This document shows, in pieces, positions 1-8,324 of a stretch of 64,000 nt of DNA (the first letter of the stretch is position 1; each line of letters opens with the position of its first letter). The notes beneath the pieces are model-generated. The model was not told the DNA's origin. It searched no databases and was given only the letters and a program-made list of their open reading frames with translations. The stretch lies in assembly GCA_001464215.1 (NCBI GenBank), contig LNEZ01000076.1:1-64000 (forward strand). Direction: 5' to 3'. Position numbers and translations under genes: made by a program. Source of the DNA: Rhizobiales bacterium Ga0077548 (lineage in GTDB: Bacteria > Pseudomonadota > Alphaproteobacteria > Rhizobiales > Xanthobacteraceae).

Positions 1-945
<945 letters not shown>

Positions 946-1055
946 GCGAGTCCTCAAAAAGGTTGCGGCCAAGCAAAATAACAAATGAGAGCGTCTTGCA
1001 GGCTCTAGGCTTGGCCCCTACATCGCCAGCATAACAAAAGTGCAGGGAGGCATTA

Positions 1056-1382
1056 ATGTTCGCTGGTTTTTATCAAGCTCGCTTTGAAACACCCGATGGC
1101 ATTGACCTCGGCGTAATGACACTTACAGAAGACAATAAAATCTACGGCGGAAACAACGAATTCATGTACGTGGGCAGCTACACTCGGCGTGGGGATAGCC
1201 TTTCAGCCGATATCGAGGTGAAGCCGCTTTTTGGGGTGAAGACCTCCGGTCATGTTCCTAGGGTTGGCCATAAAATTAAAATTACGGGCCGCGGCATGAC
1301 CCAGACCATCCTTTGCGTTTGCGAGTCGCCCGATTTGCCCGGCGTTGAAATGACAGCGACACTTGAGCGCGTGTATGTATGA
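1056..1382 (+). CDS. Small GrlR-like protein, function unknown
   Basis: A 108-residue protein without signal peptide or membrane segment, preceded by an AGGGAGG-like ribosome site. The N-terminal pattern (short strand, LGVMTLTEDNKIYGGNN, then YVGSYTRRGDSL) resembles the small beta-barrel GrlR family. GrlR represses type III secretion in enteropathogenic E. coli, but GrlR-like proteins elsewhere have no known role. Composition is visibly poorer in GC than uvrB, and the gene pairs with the equally AT-rich gene 37 bases downstream, suggesting joint acquisition. Family assignment is by eye and tentative; no type III secretion gene is present here. Confidence 0.6.
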   Translation: MFAGFYQARFETPDGIDLGVMTLTEDNKIYGGNNEFMYVGSYTRRGDSLSADIEVKPLFGVKTSGHVPRVGHKIKITGRGMTQTILCVCESPDLPGVEMTATLERVYV

Positions 1383-1418
1383 ACGCGCTGGCACGCAGTC
1401 GCTAAAGAGAAAGGGGCG

Positions 1419-2252
1419 GTGAATGCATTGAGCGAACTAATATTGAAGTGGCGCATTCGAATTGCGTTATTTTTCGACAATTTATATCTCGTATTTTTCG
1501 CGAAACGCAGAAACCCACCAGAGCCAATCGACATACCAAAGGTATTTGGCGAATTCGTCGCGGATTTTGGCGGCGAACTTAGCGACGAGATTCACGCCAA
1601 TTCAGCTCAACAGCCAGAAAATGCTGATTACATATTTCGCGACGACAATGTAGTCGCCGAATTAAAATGCCTTGAGGACGACCCGCTTAGCTTCAAAAAT
1701 TACACACGGCTAAATCAGACCTTGCTTCGCGCAGGAATGGTGCAACGGGAAATTGCTTTGTGGGCAGCGGGCATGATCCCACTTCCTCCCAAAGGTGGCC
1801 TTGCTCTCATTCAACAATTTAGGAAGCACATTCAACGAATAGCACGAAAAGCAAATCGTCAAATCAATTCTTCAAAGACCAACCAACAGCTTCCGACAGC
1901 TTCAGGAGTTCTGTTGATAGCAAATGACAATAATTATCTTTTCAGCGCTTGGTACAAATTCGTCCTAATATCTGACGTAATGGCACACCATCATGCCTCC
2001 TCAAGCATTACTGCGTTTGTTTTCTTCTCGCCGAATGTTCCAACAAGAATCCCCGGATCACTACGCGATCAGCATCCATGGATGCCATCTTATCAAGAAG
2101 GCGCAGCAGACTCTTTGCAGCATTTCATCAATAGGCTTGGACATGAATGGTGGATCTACTCGACAAAAGATGAGTACTCTCCAAACATTAAAATCCCCCA
2201 TCGCTCAGTCGGTGACTGGTTTCTAAGCTCAGGAAAAAATATTCGGCGATGA
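1419..2252 (+). CDS. Hypothetical protein with PD-(D/E)XK nuclease-like motif
   Basis: 277 residues from a GTG start preceded by AAAGGGGCGG. No known family is recognised with certainty. Residues about 67-84 read NADYIFRDDNVVAELKCL: an acidic residue followed after a turn by a strand ending in E-x-K, the signature spacing of PD-(D/E)XK nucleases. A hydrophobic strand (GVLLIAND) follows later. The N-terminal 30 residues are hydrophobic and basic and could touch the membrane. AT-rich codon use separates it from its neighbours and suggests transfer. Its stop overlaps the next start by 4 bases (ATGA). Nuclease activity is inference. Confidence 0.6.
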   Translation: MNALSELILKWRIRIALFFDNLYLVFFAKRRNPPEPIDIPKVFGEFVADFGGELSDEIHANSAQQPENADYIFRDDNVVAELKCLEDDPLSFKNYTRLNQTLLRAGMVQREIALWAAGMIPLPPKGGLALIQQFRKHIQRIARKANRQINSSKTNQQLPTASGVLLIANDNNYLFSAWYKFVLISDVMAHHHASSSITAFVFFSPNVPTRIPGSLRDQHPWMPSYQEGAADSLQHFINRLGHEWWIYSTKDEYSPNIKIPHRSVGDWFLSSGKNIRR

Positions 2253-2872
2253 AATGCTTCCTCCTCACCCTCCTCTTCCTCACCTCCCCCGCGCTCGCGC
2301 AACCGAAGGCGCAGATTCCGCAGCCGCGTTACGAGATCGCGTGCCGCGGGCAGTTCGGGCCGAAGGCGACGCACGCCGATCTGGTGAAGGTCTATGGCGC
2401 GAGGAACGTCACCTTCGAGGAAGTGGACCGCGCCGAGGGCGAGAAGGCCAAAGCCTCCGTGCTGTTTTCGAAAGACCCGTCGCGTCGGCTCGAGATCGAA
2501 TGGTTCGACGAGAAGAAGCGTGCACGGCCTTCGGTCATCACCGTGTTCAAGGAAGGCAACCTGTGGACCGGCCCGCTCGGCATCAAAAACGGCATGACGA
2601 TTCAGGAGATCGAGCAGCGCGCGGGCAAGCCGTTCAAGATCAACGGCTTCGCCTTCGATGTCGCGGGCGCGATTCATCCCGGCGGCACCAAGCTCGAGAA
2701 GCTGCCGGGCGGCTGCACCTTCGGCGGCCACTTCGACATCGAAGGCGGCCTGCCGCAAGAATTGAAACGCTTCGTCGGCGAAGTCGAGATCGACTCCAAC
2801 GACCCGGATTTGCTGAAGCTCAAGCCGAAGTTATGGATTTATACGCTCAGCTATCCGGCGAGCGAAAATTAG
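2249..2872 (+). CDS. Exported hypothetical protein, family A copy 1
   Basis: 207 residues with a clear signal peptide (MKCFLLTLLFLTSPALAQ). The mature part is paralogous to the product at 4900-5514: both share C-x-G-x-F-G near the N-terminus, HA-x-LVK-x-YG, IEWFDEK, GPLGI, GKPF, a GF-x-(F/W)D segment and PGGC followed by a Phe/His-rich strand. Two conserved cysteines (near mature residue 12 and in PGGC) could form a disulfide in the periplasm. No enzymatic motif is recognised. The ATG overlaps the upstream stop. GC is back to the genome norm here, so the acquired segment seems to end at this start. Confidence 0.75.
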   Translation: MKCFLLTLLFLTSPALAQPKAQIPQPRYEIACRGQFGPKATHADLVKVYGARNVTFEEVDRAEGEKAKASVLFSKDPSRRLEIEWFDEKKRARPSVITVFKEGNLWTGPLGIKNGMTIQEIEQRAGKPFKINGFAFDVAGAIHPGGTKLEKLPGGCTFGGHFDIEGGLPQELKRFVGEVEIDSNDPDLLKLKPKLWIYTLSYPASEN

Positions 2873-3129
2873 CGCTCGAAACCGCGCAGGCCCGTATCCA
2901 TAACGCGAACGCCGAGACCGGTATTGTCCGCGATATACGCGCCGTCGGTGCGCTGGACCGAGATCGGCTTTTCCACCAGCGGCGGCTTGTCGCTGTAATG
3001 CGCGAGCACGAACGCGACGCCAAGGCCCGCGAGAAACAGCAGATCCATCGGCACACGCGACGCAAGACTTTCTCGCGGCGCGGGCCGCTTTGGAATTTTA
3101 AGAATGTGAACCTTGTCGCGGCTCATCAT
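2869..3129 (-). CDS. Small membrane protein, unknown function
   Basis: About 86 residues with one predicted membrane helix (MDLLFLAGLGVAFVLAHY) after a basic N-terminus and a short C-terminal tail. An upstream in-frame ATG at 3195 exists, but the ATG pair at 3129/3126 sits behind an AAGGG ribosome-site-like sequence and gives a more typical small membrane protein. Its 3' end overlaps the convergent exported-protein gene by four bases. No family recognised. Confidence 0.5.
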   Translation of the reverse strand: MMSRDKVHILKIPKRPAPRESLASRVPMDLLFLAGLGVAFVLAHYSDKPPLVEKPISVQRTDGAYIADNTGLGVRVMDTGLRGFER

Positions 3130-3286
3130 GCGGCCCTTGTTACGTCCCTTGCGGATCGTCGGATGCGGGCAATATTTCCTGCGCGAATGGCGCAAGCGCC
3201 AAGCGCGCCTAGCTGAAATTTACTCCCGCCCGGTTAGCCGCGCAAATTCATTTTTTGCGCGAAACAGACAGGCTCGCCGAACAGCG

Positions 3287-3484
3287 CTAGCGCTGCAGCG
3301 CGGTCTCTTCGACCAAGAGCGGCGGGCGGCGCTCGCCGGTCAGGCCCACCGCCTCGCTGCGCTCCAGCGTGAAGCGGGTGCGGTCCCCCGGCGGCTCCCG
3401 CATGGCGAAAACCAGCACGATTACCGAGGCAAACAGGGCCACGCAGAGCAAAAGTTCCATCGACCAGTTCGGCGGGAATCGCAT
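3287..3484 (-). CDS. Small single-pass membrane protein, unknown function
   Basis: 65 residues: short N-terminus, one membrane helix (ELLLCVALFASVIVLVFAM), then a charged 37-residue tail. AGGAAG lies 8 bases before the ATG, which supports translation. It sits in the same minus-strand run as other small envelope genes. No family recognised; the reading frame could be questioned because it is short, but helix plus ribosome site make it plausible. Confidence 0.45.
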   Translation of the reverse strand: MRFPPNWSMELLLCVALFASVIVLVFAMREPPGDRTRFTLERSEAVGLTGERRPPLLVEETALQR

Positions 3485-3610
3485 GACGAATTCTTCCTGC
3501 GTCGAAAACGCGCGGGAACCATCACCCGTTCCAGCATGGCAGAAAGAGCGTTAACGCGCGGAGCGCATGAAGACAGCGCTGCTGACCTATCTCGCGTTAC
3601 GAGCAAAAAA

Positions 3611-4033
3611 CTACTCGATCGTGCAGCGGACGCGCGCCTCGGCGCTGCGGCGCTCGTCGCGGATGAACATCTTAAGCGCGAACGGCTCGCCCTTCTGCGC
3701 GCCGATCTTGCCTTCGAAACGCATCTCCATGGTCTCGCCGGCGGAAAGCGGCTGCTGGAGATGAATGCGGAGCAAGCCGTCGCGGAGCGTCATCTCCTTC
3801 ACGTGCTCCGGAAACAGCTCGTACACATCCTCGCCGAAACGCGCGAGCACGCGCACGGAATCCAGCGTGTTCGGCGGATAGTCGCCCGGCACATGGGCAT
3901 CGACATAGGCGTCGATCTTCACGCCCTCCCCGCGCACGGGAAAACAGCTCAGCACCATCGCGCTCGCGGCGAGCGAAGAAGCAAACAGAATAGAAAACGC
4001 GAGCGCGAAGCGGCGCGCTACTCGACGAAGCAT
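3611..4033 (-). CDS. Exported hypothetical protein, Cys-pair family (family B, divergent copy)
   Basis: 140 residues with signal peptide (MLRRVARRFALAFSILFASSLAASA). The mature protein has one Cys close to its N-terminus (VLSC) and one four residues from its C-terminus (RCTIE), the layout of the two upstream genes (4018-4393 and 4402-4788). A shared core pattern is L-R-I followed by a Pro and then G-x-(Y/I). The three genes therefore look like tandem divergent paralogs, probably disulfide-closed periplasmic beta proteins. The start overlaps the restored end of the upstream frameshifted gene by 16 bases. Function unknown. Confidence 0.6.
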   Translation of the reverse strand: MLRRVARRFALAFSILFASSLAASAMVLSCFPVRGEGVKIDAYVDAHVPGDYPPNTLDSVRVLARFGEDVYELFPEHVKEMTLRDGLLRIHLQQPLSAGETMEMRFEGKIGAQKGEPFALKMFIRDERRSAEARVRCTIE

Positions 4034-4393
4034 TTCACCTTGCCGCGGATCACGCTTGCTTTCGCCTTGCTTTTCTTGTCAGCGGCAACTTGCGTCACTT
4101 CATAGGTGCCCGGCCAGTCGTCTTCGTCTTTCGGATTGCGCGGCAACGCGAACCTGGATCACGCCGCCAACGCCATAATAACGCTTCACATCAGATTGCT
4201 TGAATTCGATTTTCTTGTCGCCGATTTCGAGCACCGCGCCGAAATTGATCAGCGTGCCGCCGGAGCGCGGGGTCGCGCCCTCGACCAGCACTCTCGGCAT
4301 TTCCTTTTCGGCAGTCTCGCAGCTGAAGCCCGCGGCGGCGTAAGCCTGCGCGGCGGAAAGCGTGAGAGCAGCAGCAAGTAATATCCTTTTCAT
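4018..4393 (-). pseudogene. Frameshifted exported protein, Cys-pair family (family B copy 1)
   Basis: The open frame from ATG 4393 encodes signal peptide MKRILLAAALTLSAAQAYA and a mature part matching its upstream neighbour (4402-4788). Near 4123-4130 the homology leaves the frame: the continuous frame reads a short Arg-rich tail to a stop at 4100. The alternative frame continues PKDEDDWPGTYEV ... GKVKCFVE to a stop at 4018, matching PKDEIDLEGSYTL ... GKVTCSGG of the neighbour and supplying the expected C-terminal Cys. Removing one base, or adding two, at GTTCGCGTTGCC restores the frame. It could be a genuine pseudogene or a sequencing or assembly error. Confidence 0.7.
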
Positions 4394-4401
4394 GGACAGG
4401 C

Positions 4402-4788
4402 CTAGCCTCCCGAGCAGGTCACCTTGCCTGCCTTCTTGGTCTTGCCGGCGGCCAGCGTGTAGCTGCCCTCGAGGTCGATCTCGTCCTTGGGCTTCGCAAA
4501 GATGCGCAGTTCGACCGCGCCCTGCGGCGTCTGCTTCGCAATCACCAACGCGACGTTCTTGTCCCACTTGTAGGACTTCACGTTCGACTTATCGAACTCG
4601 ACCTTGGCACCGCCAACGATCTGCAATTCGCCGCGCAGGCTGTCGAGATATTTGCCGTCGCGCGAGGTGATCGCCTCGATCGTAAGCTCCGCGTTCTTGT
4701 CTTTTATCGTGCAGTCGAGGTTGGCGGACGCAAAAGCCGCCTGCGAGAACGCGAGCAGCGAGGCAGCGGCGAGAAAAGCCTTTTTCAT
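4402..4788 (-). CDS. Exported hypothetical protein, Cys-pair family (family B copy 2)
   Basis: 128 residues starting at ATG 4788, with signal peptide MKKAFLAAASLLAFSQAAFA and a mature beta-rich domain. Cys lies near mature residue 5 (NLDCTIKDK) and near the end (GKVTCSGG), probably a disulfide joining the two termini. It is the intact member of a tandem group with the frameshifted gene 8 bases downstream and the divergent copy beyond. The whole group is flanked by the two family A genes on the other strand. No known domain recognised; periplasmic location is inferred from the signal peptide. Confidence 0.7.
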   Translation of the reverse strand: MKKAFLAAASLLAFSQAAFASANLDCTIKDKNAELTIEAITSRDGKYLDSLRGELQIVGGAKVEFDKSNVKSYKWDKNVALVIAKQTPQGAVELRIFAKPKDEIDLEGSYTLAAGKTKKAGKVTCSGG

Positions 4789-4899
4789 CTTTATCCCCGG
4801 AGGAAAAACCGCGCGTGTATAGCCGATCCGAAGAGCCGCGGAAATGACGAAAGCGCGAGCCGTTTCCGGTGTCGGCGGCGCCGTGCCAAGCTCACCGCC

Positions 4900-5514
4900 A
4901 TGCGAAGGCTCTTGATGTATGCCGCGGCGTTTGTGCTCGCGGGCGCGGTTACCGCCCGCGCCGAGGACAGGATCGAATGCGCAGGCCTGTTCGGTCGCGA
5001 CACCTCGCACGCCGCACTTGTGAAAGCCTATGGCGAGACGAACGTGGTCTATAAAAAGATCGATGCGCCGCAGGGCTCGACCGGCATGGCGACCGTCGTT
5101 TTCGAGCGCCTCCGCAACCGCAAACTGACCATCGAATGGTTCGACGAGAAAAACCTCGCGCGCCCGATTTACATCAGCATCGAAGGACCCAAATGGGTGG
5201 GACCGCTCGGCATCCGGCTCGGCACGCCGATCGATGAAGTCGAGAAGCAGAACGGGAAACCGTTCCGGCTGAACGGCTTCGGCTGGGATCTAGGCGGCAG
5301 CGCCCGCTTCGGCAAGGACGACGGCAAGCTCGGCACTGTGCCGGGCGGCTGCCATTTCGGTCTCACCTTCGAGCCGACCGCCGAGGGCCTTCCGCTCGGC
5401 GGAAAATATCGTGTGCTGAACGGCAACAAGGATTTGCGTTCGGATTTGCTGCTTCTGCGCGAAGTGAAACCGGCCGTCGTCGAAATTCTCATCATCTATT
5501 CCGACAACCATTGA
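4900..5514 (+). CDS. Exported hypothetical protein, family A copy 2
   Basis: 204 residues with signal peptide (MRRLLMYAAAFVLAGAVTARA). It is a paralog of the 2249-2872 product, with the same order of landmarks: IECAGLFG, HAALVKAYGE, IEWFDEKNLARP, WVGPLGIRLG, GKPFRLNGFGWD and PGGCHFG. The conserved Cys pair is kept. The two copies are about 35-40% identical by eye, so the duplication is old. Function unknown; it acts outside the inner membrane if exported as predicted. Confidence 0.75.
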   Translation: MRRLLMYAAAFVLAGAVTARAEDRIECAGLFGRDTSHAALVKAYGETNVVYKKIDAPQGSTGMATVVFERLRNRKLTIEWFDEKNLARPIYISIEGPKWVGPLGIRLGTPIDEVEKQNGKPFRLNGFGWDLGGSARFGKDDGKLGTVPGGCHFGLTFEPTAEGLPLGGKYRVLNGNKDLRSDLLLLREVKPAVVEILIIYSDNH

Positions 5515-5618
5515 AACACGAAGTTCCATTACACAGGCCGTGCGGAAATTCGCATCGACTCCGGCGCGGCCCGGCGCTACGCTTCGCGCAGATGCGGCGG
5601 GATGTACGGAGTAGCGTC

Positions 5619-6029
5619 ATGAAACGGATGACGGCCGCGATCGCCATTGCGTTTGCCGCGTTGAGCTTCACGCCTGTGAGTATTACGCCGACTGAAGCGC
5701 AGGCTCTTAATCTGCAATTCCGCCAGCCGCTCAACTATCGCTTCTCGGTGCAGCCGAAGAGCCATGTCTTCGCGTATAACCGCCGTCATCATCACGGCTG
5801 GCGGCATCGTCATCGCGCGCAGGTCTTGCCCGTGCTCACCGGACCGATGGTGATCTACCAGAACGGCGACATCGGCCTTCCGCCGGAAGATGAATATACC
5901 GCCTCCGTGCCGGCTCCGGCGGCGCAGCCGGTCGTCTATCGCCGCGGTGAGACCGCGGGCTGCGGCGTGCAACAGGTCAACGTTCCCGGCAGCAAAGGCC
6001 TGACCAGCGTGAATGTCTGGCGCTGCTGA
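5619..6029 (+). CDS. Exported hypothetical protein with His-rich segment
   Basis: 136 residues from ATG 5619, chosen because GGAG lies 7 bases upstream and the start gives a signal peptide (MKRMTAAIAIAFAALSFTP). The mature part has a His/Arg-rich stretch (RRHHHGWRHRHRAQ, about residues 54-67), an acidic PPEDEY segment, and two cysteines near the end (ETAGCG and VWRC). The His cluster could bind metal, but this is conjecture. It is followed by a strong hairpin terminator. Confidence 0.65.
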   Translation: MKRMTAAIAIAFAALSFTPVSITPTEAQALNLQFRQPLNYRFSVQPKSHVFAYNRRHHHGWRHRHRAQVLPVLTGPMVIYQNGDIGLPPEDEYTASVPAPAAQPVVYRRGETAGCGVQQVNVPGSKGLTSVNVWRC

Positions 6030-6052
6030 CGCGCCCTGCTAGCCCAAAAATA

Positions 6053-6082
6053 AAAACCCCGGCGATCGCTCGCCGGGGTTTT
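6053..6082. terminator. Bidirectional Rho-independent terminator
   Basis: The 13-base arm AAAACCCCGGCGA and its exact complement TCGCCGGGGTTTT surround a 4-base loop. A-tract and T-tract on the two sides let it stop transcription from both the upstream plus-strand gene and the convergent minus-strand gene at 6114. Confidence 0.9.
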
Positions 6083-6113
6083 CGCTGAATCGGGTGAGCT
6101 TACTTGCCCGAAA

Positions 6114-6407
6114 TTACTTGCCCATGTTGTTCTTCACGGCACCGACGATTGCGGTCAGGATCGCGCCTGCGGCGCCACCGCCGACCGCCTGTCCGATGAT
6201 GCTGCCAAGATCCGGCGCAGCCGCCGTCGCCTGCAATGCCGGGATCAATGCCTGCAAAATCTGGCCGCCGACACCGCCGCCGACCGCCCCGATGATGATG
6301 TTGCCGAGCGGACCGGCCGAGAGATTCTTGAGCGTGTTGCCCAGCGCCGTGCCCGCGAGCGCGCCTGCAATAATCTGAACGATGAGATTGATAACGGTTG
6401 GTGACAT
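6114..6407 (-). CDS. Small Gly-rich hydrophobic protein with internal repeat
   Basis: 97 residues, almost entirely hydrophobic and Gly/Ala, with no cleavable signal. Two copies of a roughly 24-residue unit follow one another: LGNIIIGAVGGGVGGQILQA (about residue 33) and LGSIIGQAVGGGAAGAILTA (about residue 67). The N-terminal stretch IIAGALAGTALG is a weaker third copy. GxxxG spacing indicates tightly packed helices of the glycine-zipper type. GGGAGG at 6414-6419 decides the start. It lies just downstream of, and on the same strand as, a peptidoglycan-binding gene. It could form a pore or membrane oligomer; function unknown. Confidence 0.65.
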   Translation of the reverse strand: MSPTVINLIVQIIAGALAGTALGNTLKNLSAGPLGNIIIGAVGGGVGGQILQALIPALQATAAAPDLGSIIGQAVGGGAAGAILTAIVGAVKNNMGK

Positions 6408-6482
6408 GAATCGCCTCCCTTGCTCCGCTGCACTAAAATCGGCGCGCTGCTCCGCGGAGCAGGAACAGCCTGCCGAGAGAAA

Positions 6483-6511
6483 TCCGCCGCGCTCTTTGCG
6501 GGCGCGGCGGA
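6483..6511 (-). terminator. GC-rich hairpin between the PG-binding and Gly-rich genes
   Basis: TCCGCCGCGC and GCGCGGCGGA form a perfect 10-bp stem around a 9-base loop. On the minus strand the stem is followed by TTTCTC, a weak T-tract. It may partly terminate the PG-binding gene ahead of the Gly-rich gene, which has its own strong ribosome site. Confidence 0.55.
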
Positions 6512-6523
6512 CCGAGCAAGCGG

Positions 6524-7003
6524 TTACTTCTTGAATGCGCCCGTAATCGTGTCCCAGATGCTCTTCGCGGCCTTCGTGCCGGCGTCGACGATCGAAGAAG
6601 CGATCACCGAGGCGTTCATCACGCTGCCGAAGGTCTTTGTCTTCGCGAGCGTGGTCGGACCGGCGATGCCGTCCGCGGTCAGACCGTTCTTCTTCTGGAA
6701 TTCCTTCACCGCATTGGCGGTCGCAGGCCCATAGCGGCCATCGGCGGTGATGCCGAGTTCGGTTTGCAGCTTCTTCACGGTGTCGCCGATCGACCCGACC
6801 TGGAGATAGACCAGTGCCGGCAGTCCCATGCGGGTAAAAGTATCCGGACCCGCGATGCCGTCGACTGCGATTTTCTCTTTCGCCTGAAAGTCGCGGACCG
6901 CTTTCTCCGTAGCCGGACCGAACTGTCCGTCAACCGCGACGCCAAGTTTTTCCTGCAACAACTTCACCGGCTCGCCGGCCATACCGCGACCTAGAATCGT
7001 CAT
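6524..7003 (-). CDS. Double peptidoglycan-binding-domain protein without signal peptide
   Basis: 159 residues. Two tandem PG_binding_1 domains: residues about 9-55 (GEPVKLLQEKLGVAVDG ... FGPATEKAVRDFQ) and about 70-120 (GDTVKKLQTELGITADGRYG ... AVKEFQKKNGLTADG). A C-terminal amphipathic tail of about 35 residues rich in Ala/Ser follows. There is no catalytic domain and no signal peptide. AGGAGG at 7011-7016, 7 bases before ATG 7003, fixes the start. Signal-less cell-wall-binding proteins occur with phage lysis genes and contractile injection systems, but none of those genes are here. The adjacent Gly-rich hydrophobic protein is the only candidate partner. Confidence 0.85.
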   Translation of the reverse strand: MTILGRGMAGEPVKLLQEKLGVAVDGQFGPATEKAVRDFQAKEKIAVDGIAGPDTFTRMGLPALVYLQVGSIGDTVKKLQTELGITADGRYGPATANAVKEFQKKNGLTADGIAGPTTLAKTKTFGSVMNASVIASSIVDAGTKAAKSIWDTITGAFKK

Positions 7004-7137
7004 ACGCACGCCTCCTGCATTGAAAAGCAAAACCCCAAGGAAGCGTATGATACCACTTTCGCGCCGGATTCAACCGTGCGGCGCGGTGCGTTTTGTACTT
7101 ATGAAAGTGAGAAAATGCGGAAATTTTACGCGCTAAG

Positions 7138-7707
7138 TCAGCGCGCAGCCGCGGGCTCCAACACTCCGAGCCGGCGCGCGGCGAAGAACACCGCGACACC
7201 GAGGGCGGAATAGAAGAGTGTTACCGTGAGGTACATCGGGAAGTAACGCGACACGCGCGTGACATATTCCGCGATGCCGAGTTGATAGAATTCGCTGCCG
7301 AAGAAGTAGCCGATATTGGACAGCACAAAGAATGCGGCCGTGCCTGCAACGGCGAAGCAAACGAATTTTCCTGCCGTAACGAAATCAACGATTTCGATTT
7401 TGCGCAGCGCGCGGCCCGCGAACCACAACGCGCCATAAGCCGGAGCCAACAGCGCATAGCCCGACGATATGCAGGCATCAGCAACCTTCATGAAGCCGAT
7501 CGCGAAACCGTCGAGCACGACAGCCTCGACCAGCAGACCGGCGAGAAACCAGGGCGACCCCAACAAAAGACCCGCCAGGAAGAACACGCCGGTCGATGCG
7601 TCCGGAGCGACGGTCCCGATGCCGAAATGGTGGATGCGGGTGACCGCCATCAGAATTGCGAGGGCAAAAGCCGCAATCCATTCGGCCTTGGGCTTGAGGA
7701 CGAACAT
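7138..7707 (-). CDS. Integral membrane protein, ECF S-component-like, function unknown
   Basis: 189 residues with about five membrane helices. The layout (N-terminal helix, then DASTGVFFLAGLLLG, long hydrophobic middle, C-terminal helix) resembles substrate-binding S-components of ECF vitamin transporters, but no specific family is recognised and no A or T component lies nearby. GGAG six bases before the ATG supports the start. No riboswitch was seen upstream, so substrate cannot be guessed. Confidence 0.6.
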   Translation of the reverse strand: MFVLKPKAEWIAAFALAILMAVTRIHHFGIGTVAPDASTGVFFLAGLLLGSPWFLAGLLVEAVVLDGFAIGFMKVADACISSGYALLAPAYGALWFAGRALRKIEIVDFVTAGKFVCFAVAGTAAFFVLSNIGYFFGSEFYQLGIAEYVTRVSRYFPMYLTVTLFYSALGVAVFFAARRLGVLEPAAAR

Positions 7708-7856
7708 ATAGTGCTCCGAGGGGTTCGATTTTGGGCGAAACTAGTGCGGCAAGGAGGGCGAAGCAAGTGCAGCATTTTCGCAGCCATTGTGCCTTTTCCG
7801 CGCTTGACCGGGCCGGAGGCACAAGTAATCGTGCGCGCAAATCTGGGAATATCCGT

Positions 7857-8324
7857 ATGCACAAGATAAAGCAGCTGTTCGCCGCCGCCCTCCTCGTGGG
7901 TGTTGCATTCGCCGCGCAACCGGCATCCGCCGCGAGCTGGCTTGAGATGAATTTCGGGCTGCTGCGTGGGCCGGGCTACGACGGCAATGTGCCGGGCTGC
8001 GACTGGGGCCTCTATAAGATTCCGCGGCGTTTCGCACAGAAGGAAGGCCGCTTCTGGGGCTCGGATGCACGTATCGACGACTTCGCCGAAACACGCGAGA
8101 TCGCATTCCGTCCGTGGGGCGACAAACTCATTCCGCGCCGCTACTGCGAAGCCAAGGCTCTGGTTTCCAGCACTGAGTTCGGCAAACAGGTCTGGACCAA
8201 GGTCTATTACTCGATCGGCGAAGACACCGGCTTTGCCGGAATTACCTGGGGCGTGACCTGGTGCGTGGTCGGCATGGACCGCAATCTTTCCTACGCACCG
8301 AATTGCAAACAGGCGAAGCCGTAA
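7857..8324 (+). CDS. Exported hypothetical protein
   Basis: 155 residues from ATG 7857, with signal peptide MHKIKQLFAAALLVGVAFAAQPASA. The mature part carries four cysteines (PGCDWG, RRYCEAKA, WCVVG, APNCKQ), probably two disulfides, and many aromatic residues. No known domain is recognised. Its TAA is directly followed by the ATG of the RNase T2 gene, so the two are cotranscribed and may both act in the periplasm. Confidence 0.7.
   Translation: MHKIKQLFAAALLVGVAFAAQPASAASWLEMNFGLLRGPGYDGNVPGCDWGLYKIPRRFAQKEGRFWGSDARIDDFAETREIAFRPWGDKLIPRRYCEAKALVSSTEFGKQVWTKVYYSIGEDTGFAGITWGVTWCVVGMDRNLSYAPNCKQAKP

Noticed and set aside
1056-1382. Type III secretion regulator role for the GrlR-like protein
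   Set aside because: No secretion genes lie nearby and the similarity is to the fold only.
3113-4105. 330-codon open frame on the plus strand
   Set aside because: It covers two minus-strand small genes and the frameshifted gene; composition is typical of a shadow frame.
4100-4140. Programmed ribosomal frameshift in the exported-protein gene
   Set aside because: No slippery heptamer or downstream pseudoknot is visible; the intact paralog reads through in one frame.
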